From NCBI GenBank assembly GCA_009835005.1, contig WTFG01000007.1, positions 1 through 64,000 of the forward strand: 64,000 nt of DNA. The letters run 5' to 3'. Below the pieces are notes generated by a model. The model ran no database searches and was not told the origin of the DNA. It saw nothing but the letters and a program-made list of their open reading frames with translations. Positions 63,167 through 64,000 of the stretch are shown one piece after another. Position numbers and translations under genes: made by a program. Position 1 is the stretch's first letter. Every line of letters begins with the position of its first letter. The DNA comes from Flavobacteriaceae bacterium Ap0902. Lineage in GTDB: Bacteria > Bacteroidota > Bacteroidia > Flavobacteriales > Weeksellaceae.

Positions 63167-63763
63167 ATGAAACTATCTAACATTATTATGATTATAGGGG
63201 CGATCAGTATATCAGGTTTATTCCTGTTTCCCTTGTGGAGCATCACCTTAGAGGCGCCACAATATCCAACACCATTGAGTATGGATATCTATATCAATAA
63301 ATTTGAGGATTACCGTCCACATGATATCAAAAATATTAATTTGATGAATCATTATGTGGGAATGGATCCTATACCAGAGACGATTCCAGAATTCACAATT
63401 TTCCCGATTGTAATTGGGGTTATGTCTGTAGTTGGTATCGCCATCGGGATTTTTAAATCAAGAAAATGGTTTTTGGGTTGGTTTATTACCATGACACTTT
63501 TGGCTATAGCAGGCTTAATAGACTTTTATATCTGGGAATATGAATACGGGCATAATTTAGACCCACACGCCATTATGAAATTCACAGACCCAGATGGGAA
63601 CCCCATGGGCTTTCAGCCACCTTTCTTTGGGACAGAACAAATCTTGAATTTCGTGGCACATTCTTATCCAGGAATTGGAGCTTTTCTATTAGGGGCTGGA
63701 TTATTATTGTCCCTTATTGCTTATATTGTTGCAGGTAGAGAGAAGTCAAATATTAAAGTTTAG
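63167..63763 (+). CDS. Membrane protein of the nos cluster, unknown
   Basis: 198 residues with four membrane helices (about 5-25, 85-105, 110-128, 165-188) and a periplasmic part rich in Pro and His (YPTPLSMDIYINKFEDYRPHDIKN split across the loop). I do not know a name. It lies between nosZ and nosL, as seen in other Bacteroidetes nos clusters, so a role in copper handling or electron delivery is possible but unproven. Confidence 0.7.
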   Translation: MKLSNIIMIIGAISISGLFLFPLWSITLEAPQYPTPLSMDIYINKFEDYRPHDIKNINLMNHYVGMDPIPETIPEFTIFPIVIGVMSVVGIAIGIFKSRKWFLGWFITMTLLAIAGLIDFYIWEYEYGHNLDPHAIMKFTDPDGNPMGFQPPFFGTEQILNFVAHSYPGIGAFLLGAGLLLSLIAYIVAGREKSNIKV

Positions 63764-63771
63764 TTTTATAT

Positions 63772-64000
63772 ATGAAGAATTTAGTTTTAGCTTGTGCTAT
63801 CATTTTATTAAGTGCTTGTTCTAGCGGCCCCAAAGAAATAGCATATGGCGTAGATAATTGTGATTTTTGCACAATGACGATTACAGACAAACCTTATGGA
63901 ACAGAACTGGTTACAGATAAAGGGAAGGTCTATAAGTTTGATTCTGTAGAATGTATGATTTCCTATATGAATGAACATGATGATGTTCCTTTTGCCCACG
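63772..64000 (+). CDS. nosL: NosL copper-chaperone lipoprotein (5' part)
   Basis: 76 codons are visible before the window ends. A lipobox (LLSACSSG) is followed by VDNCDFCTMTITD, the C-x2-C-x-M copper site of NosL, and SVECMISYM. NosL delivers copper to NosZ. The gene starts eight bases after the previous stop and continues beyond 64000, where further nos genes (nosD, F, Y) would be expected. Confidence 0.92.
   Translation, partial: MKNLVLACAIILLSACSSGPKEIAYGVDNCDFCTMTITDKPYGTELVTDKGKVYKFDSVECMISYMNEHDDVPFAH

Noticed and set aside
1-64000. CRISPR array or toxin-antitoxin locus
   Set aside because: No regularly spaced repeats were seen, and no pair of small adjacent genes matches a known toxin-antitoxin family.

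Overview
The window reads as chromosome of a low-GC member of the Bacteroidota, most likely class Flavobacteriia. Supporting signs are type IX secretion (T9SS) C-terminal sorting tails on several secreted proteins, a SprE/PorW-type T9SS/gliding lipoprotein, many -7 boxes of the Bacteroidetes form TAnnTTTG, scarce Shine-Dalgarno sequences, a mevalonate-pathway decarboxylase, and a clade II (Sec-type) nitrous oxide reductase. Genus cannot be decided from sequence reading alone.

Layout. 1-920: decayed IS3-family insertion sequence. 1-8.1 kb: T9SS-secreted protein, mutS, a SpoU/TrmH RNA methyltransferase, and a TonB-dependent receptor preceded by a clear TPP riboswitch (probable thiamine receptor). 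8.6-13.3 kb: tgt, an LptF/G permease, a TPR lipoprotein-like gene, tRNA-Val(TAC), and a frameshifted PagL-like lipid A deacylase gene. 13.5-16.6 kb: a 7alpha-hydroxysteroid-dehydrogenase-like SDR, an amidohydrolase lipoprotein, a small Cys-rich protein and a palindromic interspersed repeat. 16.8-22.9 kb: an accessory block with three minus-strand envelope proteins and a divergent four-gene operon of an SPFH/SHOCT protein, two zinc-ribbon proteins and a two-part unknown. This operon is the best candidate for an undescribed system. 22.9-26 kb: an OXA-like class D beta-lactamase, a SnoaL-like protein, and an Rrf2-RIC nitrosative-stress operon behind a perfect palindrome.

26-44 kb: FUSC/YccS-like membrane protein, GreA/B-like factor, a membrane-tethered TPR-LuxR regulator, a T9SS adhesin-like protein, a very large alpha-2-macroglobulin lacking its thioester, sprE, an AddB-like nuclease/helicase and mvaD. 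44-53 kb: a stand-alone sorting-domain protein, hemB, a glycosyltransferase, two tandem paralogs sharing 114 identical bases, proS, and a Gly/Tyr-rich lipoprotein paired with a FadL-type porin. 53-60 kb: mscL, DUF192, lgt, yidD, a polysaccharide pyruvyl transferase, a YopX-like protein, fabI, an AAE-type transporter and a second copy of the repeat. 59.8-64 kb: the start of a nos cluster: Crp/Fnr regulator, lipoprotein cytochrome c, nosZ, a membrane protein and nosL (cut by the window end).

Working together: lgt supplies diacylglyceryl anchoring for the many lipoproteins here. SprE belongs to the T9SS that would export the CTD-tailed proteins. The Rrf2-RIC pair and the nos cluster both deal with nitrogen oxides, consistent with life at oxic/anoxic boundaries.
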